Shown here piece after piece: positions 25,763 to 34,711 of a stretch of DNA of 64,000 bases. How positions within the stretch are numbered: position 1 is the first letter of the stretch; the number at the start of each line of letters is the position of its first letter. The position numbers were made by a program, and so were the translations under genes. The notes under the pieces were generated by a model. It was not told the origin of the DNA. It worked only from the letters and a program-made list of their open reading frames with translations, and ran no database searches. This DNA comes from Treponema_B putidum (lineage in GTDB: Bacteria > Spirochaetota > Spirochaetia > Treponematales > Treponemataceae), in assembly GCF_007830595.1 (NCBI RefSeq), contig NZ_VLLD01000009.1; one strand, given 5' to 3'.

Positions 25763-26554
25763 TTAATCCTTACTTAAAAATCGCACAGCAGATTTGCGAG
25801 CCTTTTCTATTTTTACCGCATCTTCATTTTCAACAGTTATAGACGATATCCATTTTTTACCGAATAAACTCTGCGCCGACTCTATCATTACGCCGCATGC
25901 AAAAGGGTCTTTTTCCGCAGCGATTGCTTGTCTAAAAACATCTTTTACTTTCGGCAGTATTGTTTGACTATGCAGTCTGTTACATGATAATTGCCATAGC
26001 CCCGAAGCCGACCATGCACGGCAAAGGCTATCCTCATCGTGGAGCATTCTGTCATTAAAAATACCGATCTCTTGTGCTGTCCCAATCCACCCGACAGCTA
26101 TCAGCACTTTGCGTCTCAGAACACAGTCCTTCGTATTTATATGCGAAACAAGTATCGGCACAAGACGCTTGCATGCAGCAGTATAAAAATCGCGATGTTT
26201 CGACCTCACAAGAATTTCGGCAATGAGATAGGCGGTGAATACCCGTATTTTTTCGGTTGAAGCTTTGTTTATAGCCGCAAAAAGAAAATCAATCCCCGCT
26301 AAATCGTGTTTATCGAAACTGTTATCCAAATGCAACGGATCATCTCGCTCCCAGTCTTTGCAAATCAATTTGTAATGATAAGCGAGCTGATTACTGCCGC
26401 CTAAATCGGCTATAAAACCGATACATTCGCTAAGAGGAAAACCGGTTCTTTGTAACTCGGCATACTTTTTTTGTAAATCTTCTTTTGTAAGATTTTGACG
26501 GCGTAACCGCTCCGCTTCAAGTTCTTGCAAAATCTTTTCCATTGAATTCGACAT
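25763..26554 (-). CDS. HEAT-repeat-like protein
   Basis: The 263-aa protein is all-helical. Residues 90-200 form repeated helix pairs (e.g. VRxRVFTAYLIAEILVRSK-like IRVFTAYLIAEILVRSKHRD, then VLRRKVLIAVGWIGTA and SLCRAWSASGLWQLS) typical of HEAT repeats. The N-terminus (LQELEAERLRRQNLTKEDL) is charged. The product probably binds another protein. It lies 18 bp upstream of the orphan ABC ATPase. An immunity role is inferred from the neighbouring families. Confidence 0.55.
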   Translation of the reverse strand: MSNSMEKILQELEAERLRRQNLTKEDLQKKYAELQRTGFPLSECIGFIADLGGSNQLAYHYKLICKDWERDDPLHLDNSFDKHDLAGIDFLFAAINKASTEKIRVFTAYLIAEILVRSKHRDFYTAACKRLVPILVSHINTKDCVLRRKVLIAVGWIGTAQEIGIFNDRMLHDEDSLCRAWSASGLWQLSCNRLHSQTILPKVKDVFRQAIAAEKDPFACGVMIESAQSLFGKKWISSITVENEDAVKIEKARKSAVRFLSKD

Positions 26555-26569
26555 TAATCTATTCCTTTT

Positions 26570-26782
26570 TTAAAACCATGAAGAAAGTATTTTTGCTCTT
26601 ACTGCAAATTCCGTATCTCTTAATTTAACAAATTCTTCACGATATATTTTTAATACCTCAAAAGAATAATAATAAAAACTGTAAAAAAGATCATCGGGAA
26701 AAACATTCTCATCTTCATACCTGAGATAATCATCATCTTCATTATAAACTTCAGACCATAAATATTCTTCTTCATTTAATTT
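26570..26782 (-). pseudogene. 3' remnant of an unknown gene
   Basis: The minus strand has an open frame of about 70 codons ending at TAA 26570-26572. It is acidic (NEEEYLWSEVYNEDDDYLRY, then FPDDLFYSFYYYSFEVLKIY) and has no start codon. It overlaps the last codons of the BRO-N gene. The protein-like composition suggests the 3' end of a lost immunity-type gene. Confidence 0.4.
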
Positions 26783-27624
26783 TTAGTTTTATCTTTTGCC
26801 ACGCCGTCTATAAGACGTAAAAAATCGATTGCGTTTTTTGAATTAATTATGGGTTTTCCGGTTTCTTTTTCTATTTCTTTTCGTGTATTTCCTGCGATGC
26901 TTCCGCCGCGTCGTGCCGTTTTTTTATTTTCTTCAAGCCCCTTAGGGTTAGTAGTATTGGTTAATTCGGTAACGGTAGCCTCTGCAAGCATATTAAGAAC
27001 AAGTTCAAGTGTCGACATATTGTCTCTTAGATTTTCTTTTTTGAGGTTCTTAAAATCCTTATATTGTCTAACGGTCATACCGCTCCATGCTTTAGATATT
27101 TCATTTGTCAAAATAGCATATTCTCTGCCTTCTTTTACACCATGGTCTTGCCATGCATCGGTAAGTTCTTTTCTTACCTGAATAGCTTGCAAGCGCTGAT
27201 TTATCCATTCCCTAGTATAGCCTTTTTTAAGATAGGTTTCTAAAGCTCTATCAATTGTCAATTCCGGATCTATGATTTCATCAACTCTTTCTTTTCCCAC
27301 CTCGGCAAGCCACATCTTAAAGGGCTCCGCCTTAGGTGACGGAATAGATTGGATAATTCTAAATATGCCTTGCATATCGGCTGCATCGGTTTTATACATT
27401 TTCCCATCTTTGGGAGATTTCATTTTCAGTTGGTTACAGATTGTAACCAACTCATTTCCTTCATCTTTCAACCTTTTTTTTAAAACTTTCCAATAATTAT
27501 TGGGATTAGGGCTATCCGTTAAGGCTCCCACAACATCCACAACACTAAAATACCACTCTTCTTTTTCGTTATCCCAAACGGAGCGTATTTTATTATCTTC
27601 AAATAACTTTACTTCGTTATCCAC
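26776..27624 (-). CDS. BRO-N domain protein (phage antirepressor/DinD-like)
   Basis: The N-terminal 110 residues are a BRO-N domain: VWDNEKEEWYFSVVDVVGAL, then NYWKVLKKRL and MWLAEVGKERVDEI. The rest (RALETYLKKGYTREWINQRL, then TVRQYKDFKNLKKENLRDNM and KTARRGGSIAGNTRKEIEKE) matches the longer BRO/DinD-like proteins frequent in treponemes. It starts with GTG, 10 bases after GGAGGA. BRO-N proteins bind DNA in phages and mobile elements. No other phage genes are nearby. Confidence 0.85.
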   Translation of the reverse strand: MDNEVKLFEDNKIRSVWDNEKEEWYFSVVDVVGALTDSPNPNNYWKVLKKRLKDEGNELVTICNQLKMKSPKDGKMYKTDAADMQGIFRIIQSIPSPKAEPFKMWLAEVGKERVDEIIDPELTIDRALETYLKKGYTREWINQRLQAIQVRKELTDAWQDHGVKEGREYAILTNEISKAWSGMTVRQYKDFKNLKKENLRDNMSTLELVLNMLAEATVTELTNTTNPKGLEENKKTARRGGSIAGNTRKEIEKETGKPIINSKNAIDFLRLIDGVAKDKTKN

Positions 27625-27653
27625 GATATCGTCCTCCTTAGCATCCGCCGCTT

Positions 27654-27956
27654 TTACAGCTTATATTTTTCAATCAGCTCCATCAGCACAGATGCGGTAT
27701 CAATTTCTTCTGAAAGTAAATCGTCAAACTCTTCTTCAAGCTCATCCTGCCTGTCGCAAATCCATGATAAAAATTCTTTTGCTTTTTCATAGTTTTGATG
27801 AATAAAATAATATTCACCTAAAATACATTTCGCAGATGTAACACTGGCAAGATCATCATCGAGTTCGATTACCTTATTCAAAGTCTCCAATGCTTCATCA
27901 TACAATTTTTTGTTTAGTTGAAAAAGACCCTTTTTTAGATATAATTCTCCATTCAT
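27654..27956 (-). CDS. TPR-like small protein
   Basis: The 100-aa protein has two TPR-type helix pairs: GLFQLNKKLYDEALETLNKV and GEYYFIHQNYEKAKEFLSWI. An acidic C-terminus follows. Such short TPR proteins are found in immunity arrays. It lies 29 bp upstream of the BRO-N gene on the same strand. Confidence 0.65.
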   Translation of the reverse strand: MNGELYLKKGLFQLNKKLYDEALETLNKVIELDDDLASVTSAKCILGEYYFIHQNYEKAKEFLSWICDRQDELEEEFDDLLSEEIDTASVLMELIEKYKL

Positions 27957-27983
27957 ATTTTATCTCCTATAATGTTTATTTTA

Positions 27984-28718
27984 TCATTTTTTTACCGTTT
28001 TTGTAAGTGCTGTAATTATATTGTCCAGTGTTTCAGATACGGAATTAAAGCCGGCTTTTTTTGCAGCCTTAGGAGTTTTTTCCAATAAAAATAATACGGC
28101 TTCTTTTAAAGCTTCTGCATCCTTTAGTGAAATAAGATTTTCTTTTGCCACAGCATTCCCAAACGAGTCTGTAATAATTTTATCATCATTCAAAAGTGAA
28201 TAACAATTGTGAATCATTATGCCGATATGAGAAAGTGTTATATAATCCCGTTTTTTCTGCATAAGCTCTATGATTACAGGCCAAACTTCGGAAGTTTTCT
28301 TTAAATACCAAAGCAGGCTTGTTGCAGCTTGCCGTACAGAGGCATCCTGATGCACTAAAAACAATTTTCCGAGCTCACAAGCCTTTATTTTGAATTCTGT
28401 GTTTTCTTTTTTTGCGATAAAGTTTTGAGAATCTTTTACCAAATAAGCTAAATCAATATAACGCTCACAATATGTTTTAATCAAAAATAAATATTCCCAT
28501 AACAGTTTCGGATCTTTTTCTGATTTTACTATTTTAAAAAGCTTTGTGTAATTTGTAGTTTCAGAAAACCAATCTCTTATCGGATAGGTATTCTTCGTAC
28601 CCGTTTCCAAACAAGAGGCTTGTCTTAAAAACTTTATCCCTTTTCTTCTCATGCTAATATCATTGCTTTGCGCTTGCAGCAATGCTTCATCTAATGCTTC
28701 TTTTGAATACTTTGTCAT
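27984..28718 (-). CDS. HEAT-like immunity-type protein
   Basis: The ATG at 28718 is chosen; the longer frame would read the 3' end of the upstream membrane gene in another frame. The 244-aa product is all-helical with repeat-like units (SMRRKGIKFLRQAS, then SVRQAATSLLWYLKKTSEVW and YITLSHIGIMIHNCYSLL). It starts 5 bp after the stop of the upstream gene, so it is probably coupled to it. Function unknown. Confidence 0.55.
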   Translation of the reverse strand: MTKYSKEALDEALLQAQSNDISMRRKGIKFLRQASCLETGTKNTYPIRDWFSETTNYTKLFKIVKSEKDPKLLWEYLFLIKTYCERYIDLAYLVKDSQNFIAKKENTEFKIKACELGKLFLVHQDASVRQAATSLLWYLKKTSEVWPVIIELMQKKRDYITLSHIGIMIHNCYSLLNDDKIITDSFGNAVAKENLISLKDAEALKEAVLFLLEKTPKAAKKAGFNSVSETLDNIITALTKTVKK

Positions 28719-28722
28719 ATCG

Positions 28723-29235
28723 TTACTCCATAGATAATTCAAAATAATACTTTGTAAATACTTTGAAAACGCTGTCAAAAAAATAAAGAGAAAAAATAAC
28801 AATAATGGGAATGATGATAAGTTCAATGTAGTATACTTTAGCCGAAATTGTATTTTGTTGAAAAATTTTTATTTTTCTTGTGAGCTGACTAATAGCTAAA
28901 AACAAATTCGTTATTATAAACGATACTAAAAATCTATACCCCTCGATAACAATATCAAAAGAAAATTTAAGAGTTCCGGTAAAAACTCCTGTCTTTGGGA
29001 AATAGTACCCGATGATATACACCGCAATATTTAGCATGATGTAGTTCAAAAAAGTTTTAAGATATTTATTTTCAATTTTCGAAAACAAATCGGGAAGCCC
29101 GCCCCAAAGAGGAGCCAAATCATTATATCTTCTTTGTTTTATCAGTGTGAAAAATCTTGTGATTAACACTATATCGGCTGTAAAAATTAAAAGAGTAAAA
29201 ATTACCATTACTGTTGTAGTTACAATTTTATTCAT
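28723..29235 (-). CDS. Membrane protein, four spans
   Basis: The 170-aa product has four hydrophobic segments: VMVIFTLLIFTADIVLI, IMLNIAVYIIGYYF, FLVSFIITNLFLAI and IELIIIPIIVIFSLYFF. No family is recognised. It is flanked by a 58-aa gene upstream and a HEAT-like gene downstream with almost no spacing, so the three probably form an operon. Membrane immunity proteins against pore-forming toxins look like this; that role is speculation. Confidence 0.55.
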   Translation of the reverse strand: MNKIVTTTVMVIFTLLIFTADIVLITRFFTLIKQRRYNDLAPLWGGLPDLFSKIENKYLKTFLNYIMLNIAVYIIGYYFPKTGVFTGTLKFSFDIVIEGYRFLVSFIITNLFLAISQLTRKIKIFQQNTISAKVYYIELIIIPIIVIFSLYFFDSVFKVFTKYYFELSME

Positions 29236-29236
29236 G

Positions 29237-29413
29237 TTAATTTCTAAAGATATGCGGAAAATTTACTGTGAAAACTTCCTGTTCTTTGGGAGAAAGATTC
29301 TCGAAATCTTTATTTATCCTTGCAAATATCTTTTTTGCAAATTCATTTTCAGAATCCTCGGCTAAGTGAGTAATCGTTAAAATAGTTGCGCCGTCCAAAT
29401 AATTCGGAAACAT
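29237..29413 (-). CDS. Small acidic hypothetical protein (58 aa)
   Basis: The frame starts MFPNYLDGATILTITHLAED and has EFAKKIFARINKDFENLSPK near its end. It has coding-like composition and its TAA is one base before the ATG of the membrane gene, so coupled translation is likely. Upstream TAGGATAAATA is a weak ribosome binding site. No family is known. Confidence 0.5.
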   Translation of the reverse strand: MFPNYLDGATILTITHLAEDSENEFAKKIFARINKDFENLSPKEQEVFTVNFPHIFRN

Positions 29414-29421
29414 TATTTATC

Positions 29422-30915
29422 CTAAAAATCCCGTGTCGTATCAAAAATTTCCAAGAGCTTTTCTTTATTGATAGATAGAGAAGGCGATATTAAATCTAAA
29501 AGTTCTGTAAGAGCACAATAGATATCCTCTCTTTCTACTGTTTCAATAAAATATTTGCGTTTGTCCATCTTATTAAAGGTTTCGGTGTATGTCCTAACCA
29601 AAGCTTCGGCAGTCCGTGCTGCTTCGAGCGGCGAGCTTTGTTCTAATTTGAGGATTTCAGCTCTTGTTTTTTTGTATAAATCGGCTGCTTTCTTGGCATT
29701 CGCTGCGGAAATATTTTCTTGTCCGTCCCATGAGCGGAACGGATTGTCAAGGTTCTGCGCCAACCATTCCGGTTTTCGCGGCTTTTGTATCCAAAGATCA
29801 AGCCCTTCTTCTTTTCTCTTTTTATAAAGCTGTTTAGCTTTTTTGGCTGCATTTTCCGGCAGGCTGCTCATCCAAAACCAATGTAAGTTAGGTAAACATT
29901 CCGGCTCCGGAATATCTTCGGCAGAAAAACCGAATAAATCAACCGTGGTAAAGCCCTCCAATTTTGTAAATTGGGATAGCATAGAAAGGTTAGAAAGAAT
30001 ACCGGGTTTGCCCCATAGCCGCAATTCCTTCAGCATCGGGTATGCTTCTAGAATCTCGGCTACATCAAGTTCTGTAATCTCTGAGCAATGCAGTTTGCCC
30101 AAGTCTTTTAGCCCCTGTATTTTAGGCACTATTTTAGTTGCTGTTAAAAGTAATAAAGCTCCGTTTTCAACAGCATGTATTTTACAGTTATTTGTTACTT
30201 CACCTAACAGAATAAGTTCTTCCAATTCGTTATTCAGATAAAGGTCTTCCACGCCGTTCATATCAATAGAAAGTTTGTGCAAATGCGCATTGGAAAAATC
30301 CAATTTTTTTTGCTGATGATTTTCAAGTACCAGCTCATCTAAAAACGGACATGATTGTAAATATTCATATAAACCGGTATGCCATTTTTTACATGCTAAA
30401 TAGGATAAGCATGGAAAGACTTTTAATTCCAGCGCATTTTCAAAAGGAACATCATCATGTATGCGATGTTTGGAAACCGCTCTTTCTTTTCCGGCAAATA
30501 TAATTTTTTCCTTACTGCTCTCCGCTTTTTTAAAAGCATCTCTTTGCTCTTTAGGAATCTCCTGCCATTTAAGTTGACGATATACTTCGTATCCGTTTCC
30601 CGAAGACCTTGCATAGGTATTTGTACTTTCATCGGTTAATGGCTGCATGTTACCGATTAACATATGGTTCGCAGGCACCATGACATCAACATTACAAAGA
30701 TGCAGACCACGTTTCCAGTACATAAAGTCCTGATAAAGCGGCTTTAGTAAAGGTAATTCTTCCTCTTTGAGAGGCTGTTCACCCGACCAATCTAACCAGA
30801 GCAGCACTGCTTTCGGCTTTTTATCACCTTCCTCTATCTTGGTTATTTGGCACGCAGTATATTTTTTTAAATATGAATTATACACACAGTATACATCTCC
30901 GCTTTTAGCTTTCAT
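29422..30915 (-). CDS. Large LRR immunity-type protein with Imm26-like N-terminus
   Basis: The N-terminal 100 residues (GDVYCVYNSYLKKYTACQIT, then AVLLWLDWSGEQPL and YQDFMYWKRGLHLCNV) resemble an Imm26-like opening. The middle (residues 170-340) holds irregular leucine-rich repeats (e.g. CPFLDELVLENHQQKKLDFS, then MLKELRLWGKPGILSNLSML). The C-terminal 120 residues are helical and charged. Similar proteins occur widely in bacteria, sometimes mislabelled 'gliding motility protein'. No signal peptide. It lies 8 bp upstream of the 58-aa gene. Confidence 0.6.
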   Translation of the reverse strand: MKAKSGDVYCVYNSYLKKYTACQITKIEEGDKKPKAVLLWLDWSGEQPLKEEELPLLKPLYQDFMYWKRGLHLCNVDVMVPANHMLIGNMQPLTDESTNTYARSSGNGYEVYRQLKWQEIPKEQRDAFKKAESSKEKIIFAGKERAVSKHRIHDDVPFENALELKVFPCLSYLACKKWHTGLYEYLQSCPFLDELVLENHQQKKLDFSNAHLHKLSIDMNGVEDLYLNNELEELILLGEVTNNCKIHAVENGALLLLTATKIVPKIQGLKDLGKLHCSEITELDVAEILEAYPMLKELRLWGKPGILSNLSMLSQFTKLEGFTTVDLFGFSAEDIPEPECLPNLHWFWMSSLPENAAKKAKQLYKKRKEEGLDLWIQKPRKPEWLAQNLDNPFRSWDGQENISAANAKKAADLYKKTRAEILKLEQSSPLEAARTAEALVRTYTETFNKMDKRKYFIETVEREDIYCALTELLDLISPSLSINKEKLLEIFDTTRDF

Positions 30916-30939
30916 AATTTATCCTTTTTTTTAATTATA

Positions 30940-31734
30940 TCACAGTTTTTGTTCTTTGATAAGTCTATCTAAATATAATTTATCTGCGCTGATCCATTCA
31001 ATGCTTTCTTTCCCATTCTTATAATTGCGATATTGGAATATCATCTCATCCCTTGTTTGAAATAATGCATTCACAGTCCAATTTTTTTCTAAATCACCTG
31101 TTTTACAATCAATAATAAGCTCATCAATTAATTCAAGTGTAGATAAATTAAATACATAGCACTTCCCTTCAGTGGTACAAAATATTCCAAAACTATCATT
31201 GATTTTCTGTACATTGGATAATGAATCTTCTTTAAATAAAGAATATGTCTTTTCAGCAATCGGCGTAAAATCCGAGGAAAAAATTTTAAAAAAAGCTGAA
31301 TTGTAAAAATCAGCAAGCAAAGCATACTTATCGAAGCTAAACATATACGATAAGTTTTTAGGAAACTTATATATTATTTTCAGCTCATTTTGAGTTAATT
31401 CTATGCAATAATCTTGAGAGCCGTCCTGTCCTGCTGGAAAGGATACTACTATGCGATTTTCTTCATTTAAACTTGTAAAAGCTATATCTGAATCGCTCAA
31501 TTCATCTTCCATTTTTATAGAAGCAATTTTGTTTGCAGCTTTATCGAATACCATTATGCGTACACAATTTTCGTCCAACCGTTTTGCAGCCCAAATAATC
31601 TTATTTGTATAAGGAGATTGATAGATAATGTCAGCGTCGCAGCTTATTATTTTTTCAATCTCGGCACTTGGTTTTCTGTTGATGTCCTCTAAAAAACAAT
31701 CTTTAGTTTTGCTATAGAATTTAATATAAATCAC
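30940..31734 (-). CDS. Hypothetical protein, possible beta-propeller
   Basis: The 264-aa protein is strand-rich with 'K-I-I-W-A-A-K', 'N-R-I-V-V-S-F' and 'G-K-C-Y-V-F-N-L-S-T-L' type strands spaced about 40-50 residues, as in a propeller. It starts with GTG. The layout resembles the gene at 22939-23913. There is no signal peptide. No family is recognised; an immunity role is inferred from context. Confidence 0.5.
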   Translation of the reverse strand: MIYIKFYSKTKDCFLEDINRKPSAEIEKIISCDADIIYQSPYTNKIIWAAKRLDENCVRIMVFDKAANKIASIKMEDELSDSDIAFTSLNEENRIVVSFPAGQDGSQDYCIELTQNELKIIYKFPKNLSYMFSFDKYALLADFYNSAFFKIFSSDFTPIAEKTYSLFKEDSLSNVQKINDSFGIFCTTEGKCYVFNLSTLELIDELIIDCKTGDLEKNWTVNALFQTRDEMIFQYRNYKNGKESIEWISADKLYLDRLIKEQKL

Positions 31735-31770
31735 AGTTTGTTCTTTCCTTAAAAATAATGGTTTAATTTT

Positions 31771-31789
31771 TTATCGGGGCTGTTGATTT
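31771..31789 (-). repeat. Gene-end repeat, copy C (partial)
   Basis: On the minus strand it reads AAATCAACAGCCCCGATAA, the first 19 bp of the gene-end repeat with the TAA supplied by a C-to-T type change. It supplies the last six codons and stop of the SUKH-like gene. Confidence 0.55.
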
Positions 31790-32541
31790 GAAAAACCTGA
31801 AAAAGTATTAGGCAATGCATTTTCATAGACAAAACGGCTCAAATCATTTTCAATAAATAAGTTAAATGATTTATTTATAATATGTATTTGATTTTTCCCT
31901 ATATCATGAAAATATACAGAAGCTTCATATGGCCTGATATATAACTCATCCCCATCACTATTCAACCACAATTCCCCCAATTTAATATATTCCTCCCGTA
32001 ATTCTAACATATCAAAATCAATAAGAATACCTTCCATTTTTAATTGCGAAATACAATAAAAAAATGTAATCACATCACTATGTAATAATTTATAAAAGAA
32101 TGATGAGGTTAATTTTTCTTCGGTTAAATTATTTTCCACAACATCACTTTTCAATAAGTGTTTTTTTATTACGGCAAACAAGTTAGGGTAACTTTGCTTC
32201 AATTTGGTAAATTTCAAGTCAAAATCAATAATATCAACTTTGTCACAGTTCAAGGAGATATCATCTATTTGCTTTCTCCATCCTTCCATATAATTGACTT
32301 GTGAATTTTCGTTATAAGATTGATTTATAGATTTTAAGTATTCACGAGCCGAATTTTGAGATATTAGTGCGGCACCCATTAAACCTTGTGACATCTTAGG
32401 TTTTATCTTTAAATACCACCGTGGCGACAAAAATTGTTTTGCAAATTTTTCATTTTGTTTCCACCAATCAATCCATTCTTCGGGTAGGAATAGTCCTTCC
32501 GATAAATGTTTTAGTCCGTTTATTATATTGTTCGTTTCCAT
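31771..32541 (-). CDS. SUKH-like protein with repeat-derived tail
   Basis: The N-terminal segment FLPEEWIDWWKQNEKFAKQF and the C-terminal EASVYFHDIGKNQIHIINKS followed by LFIENDLSRFVYEN fit the ends of a SUKH (SMI1/KNR4) domain. The protein is 256 aa and acidic. Its final residues SNQQPR and the stop are encoded by the gene-end repeat (31771-31789), so the native C-terminus may be lost or extended. The assignment is moderate to weak. Confidence 0.45.
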   Translation of the reverse strand: METNNIINGLKHLSEGLFLPEEWIDWWKQNEKFAKQFLSPRWYLKIKPKMSQGLMGAALISQNSAREYLKSINQSYNENSQVNYMEGWRKQIDDISLNCDKVDIIDFDLKFTKLKQSYPNLFAVIKKHLLKSDVVENNLTEEKLTSSFFYKLLHSDVITFFYCISQLKMEGILIDFDMLELREEYIKLGELWLNSDGDELYIRPYEASVYFHDIGKNQIHIINKSFNLFIENDLSRFVYENALPNTFSGFSNQQPR

Positions 32542-32627
32542 AATGACTTCTACCGTCAGATTTTCATTTATAAAATCTCCAAGGTATCAATACAATTTTG
32601 GATATTTCAAAAGAGGTTTGTCTTGAT

Positions 32628-33161
32628 TTATTTTATTTCTACATTTTTTATCAAGGTTTGTTTATTATAATCTTTTCCCGAGATTTTTTCTGTAATTTCG
32701 CCTATTGTAATATTGTCATCTACCTTTATTTCGCATGTAAATAAGACGGTATTTTCCCATTTTATATTTGCTTCAATAAATATTTTATAGATATCTTTTT
32801 CTACCGGTTCCCCGTTTTCATTTTTGATATCCCATTGCAATTGAATCTTTCCGGATTTAGGAGTCGCACTGCTTATTCCATCTATGTCGGCATCTTTTAC
32901 GGCTTTTCTCCATGAAGGCAAACTTTCAGGTCTTTTTTTCCAACCTTTTCCTGCTGTAAAATCGGTAACAAATAAATTTTTTACGAGCATTCCGTTTTCG
33001 TTTTCGACCCATACAGCAAATTGATTACTCGCAAGTCTTAATTTTTTACTAAAATCAAAACTAATGCTTATGGTATTTTTCTGGATATTCAGTTCCTCTG
33101 CAGATATATTTACAGAAAAGGATGTAAATATAATTAAAATAGTCAATATTATTTTTTTCAT
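32628..33161 (-). CDS. Secreted DUF2271-family protein
   Basis: A signal peptide (MKKIILTILIIFTSFSVNISA) is followed by FAVWVENENGMLVKNLFVTD and GKGWKKRPESLPSWRKA, the signature of DUF2271 proteins, which are periplasmic Ig-like domains. The C-terminal strand region includes IQLQWDIKNENGEPV and YKIFIEAN. Length 177 aa is usual. It is one of few exported proteins in the island. A role in cell envelope redox or thiol/flavin systems has been suggested for the family, but is not seen here. Confidence 0.7.
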   Translation of the reverse strand: MKKIILTILIIFTSFSVNISAEELNIQKNTISISFDFSKKLRLASNQFAVWVENENGMLVKNLFVTDFTAGKGWKKRPESLPSWRKAVKDADIDGISSATPKSGKIQLQWDIKNENGEPVEKDIYKIFIEANIKWENTVLFTCEIKVDDNITIGEITEKISGKDYNKQTLIKNVEIK

Positions 33162-33232
33162 GTTACACCTACCTTATTTTATTTATTATACATCAAAAAG
33201 CGGAATTTTGCAAACCTAGTAATTAAATAATA

Positions 33233-33688
33233 TTAACTTTCCCAATCAATGGAAATAATTTTTGCATCTTCGCCGAATTTTACACAGAGTATTTCATCGC
33301 TTTCATCAGGTGCAATCATAAAATCCATTGTGATGTGCGGCTTTTCAGTGTCAATCCATAAGCCTACATTTGTTATCGTCATTTTACTTACAAACTCGGT
33401 AATATCACTCGGCAAATCTTCGAGTCCGCATTCTTCAATATGAAAATCAATATAGTAACTGTCATCTTTTAAATATGCTATAAGTGCTTTTCTTGCTTCT
33501 TTTATTTTATCGTCTATGCTCTCAAGAAACCGTGCATAAAAGTCGAGTATGCCGGTAGATGGTTCTACATTTTTTCCGAGCCAAAGCCATGTGTCTATCC
33601 CCTGAATCTCTTTTTCCCAAATTACTTCCACATCATCTGTTGCCTCAAGATTCAACTGACCGAAGTATTGATGTTCTATTTTTTTCAT
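33233..33688 (-). CDS. DUF2004-like immunity protein
   Basis: The start HQYFGQLNLEATDDVEVIWE, the central LDFYARFLESIDDKIKEARK and the C-terminal WIDTEKPHITMDFMIAPDES match the DUF2004 family layout. Length 151 aa fits. GGAG lies before the ATG. DUF2004 genes are frequent in toxin-immunity arrays. Confidence 0.6.
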   Translation of the reverse strand: MKKIEHQYFGQLNLEATDDVEVIWEKEIQGIDTWLWLGKNVEPSTGILDFYARFLESIDDKIKEARKALIAYLKDDSYYIDFHIEECGLEDLPSDITEFVSKMTITNVGLWIDTEKPHITMDFMIAPDESDEILCVKFGEDAKIISIDWES

Positions 33689-33777
33689 AGTTTAATCTCC
33701 TATTATTCAGTATATCAAAAAATTAGATTTTTTCTATGGACATATACACTGATAAATAATATACTATTCAATAATTA

Positions 33778-34443
33778 TTATGTATCCATCGAAATATCGA
33801 ACCAATCGCTTTCTTCGGAAATAAGCCATTCAAGTCCGCACCTTCGTTCCATTAAAACATCGGGATTTAAGTCTTTGATTTCCGTTTCGGGGCGGAGCCG
33901 CTTTTCTTCCGTTGCCCAATGATAACGATAGTGAAGATCAAGCATATCCAGTATTTCCTCTATCCCTCGTAACCTGCATTGTGCTTTAAACGCAGTTTTT
34001 CCATCTGTATCGCCGACCAGTTTTATCGCTCGCTCCACATCACAGATGTCATTAGGATACGAAATATCTTCGACCAAACCCAAAGCCCACAGAAGCGACC
34101 AATAAGCTTCATAAGTCCAACAGACATCGATGACATCCTGTTCACTGTATGTTCCGTCAAAAAGCCGTTTTTCTTTTTCCAAAAGGCAGTCCGATACTTC
34201 GTATTTTTCAAGCAAACTTAAAAAAAGCTCCTTCGATTCTTCATACCCTTGTTCATTATGAATGTCTTCGGCCAATTGAATCGACAAAAGACATGCGACG
34301 GCTCTGTCGCAGATTTCTTCAAGGCTTTTAAGCTTCGCCTCTTTTGATGATTCCCGCAAAGGCAGTTCTTCCATACAGGCAATGCCCATTCCCTTTATTT
34401 TTGCATTCGATTTTTCACGCCGATCTTCAGGTTTTATGTACAT
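33778..34443 (-). CDS. DUF4272-family protein
   Basis: The 221-aa protein has SLEEICDRAVACLLSIQLAE (residues about 40-59), WTYEAYWSLLWALGLVEDIS (109-128) and YRYHWATEEKRLRPE, the 'R-A-x-x-L...E-x-x-x-x-L-x-W-A-L...H-W-x...R' layout of DUF4272. The ATG at 34443 has GGAG 6-7 bases upstream; the longer frame to 34482 is rejected. DUF4272 proteins occur among immunity genes. Confidence 0.65.
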   Translation of the reverse strand: MYIKPEDRREKSNAKIKGMGIACMEELPLRESSKEAKLKSLEEICDRAVACLLSIQLAEDIHNEQGYEESKELFLSLLEKYEVSDCLLEKEKRLFDGTYSEQDVIDVCWTYEAYWSLLWALGLVEDISYPNDICDVERAIKLVGDTDGKTAFKAQCRLRGIEEILDMLDLHYRYHWATEEKRLRPETEIKDLNPDVLMERRCGLEWLISEESDWFDISMDT

Positions 34444-34504
34444 AATAATTCTCCTATAAAAACTTTTTGCAGCAAATATCAATTTGCGAAAAAAGTTTTT
34501 TCAA

Positions 34505-34607
34505 GTGTGTGCCGAAAAGCACACACATATAATAATGCGATGTTTTGTGCAAAGCACAAAACTCGTCAGATAAACAGTGAGGCTGAATTTCTGCCGAACT
34601 GTTTATC
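34505..34607. repeat. Double-hairpin repeat, copy 2
   Basis: It contains GTGTGTGC-CGAAAA-GCACACAC (about 34505-34526), then GTTTTGTGC-AAA-GCACAAAAC (34542-34562) and a longer hairpin with 10-bp arms GATAAACAGT/ACTGTTTATC (34569-34607). The last two match the plan of 4580-4639. The intergenic region 34444-34808 otherwise holds a repeat copy and a probable promoter. Confidence 0.55.
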
Positions 34608-34649
34608 ATATCTCCTTTATTTACCGGTACTATTATATCAAAAAAAGAG

Positions 34650-34694
34650 ATTGTTGATAACCTGTAGAAAAAACACTATAAAAAATAGTATAAT
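34650..34694 (+). promoter_or_regulatory. Putative promoter with recurrent upstream motif
   Basis: GATTGTTGATAAC at about 34654 is followed by an A-rich run and TATAAT at 34689-34694. The same arrangement (GATTGTTGATAAC, then A-rich, then TATAAT) recurs at about 49729-49771 upstream of another gene. It could drive the SUKH gene at 34809. Confidence 0.4.
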
Positions 34695-34711
34695 TTTAAT
34701 ACGCTTCGGAT

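Noticed and set aside
26776..27624. Prophage, suggested by the BRO-N gene.
   Set aside because: No integrase, portal, terminase, capsid or tail genes are found around it; BRO-N genes often occur alone in treponemes.
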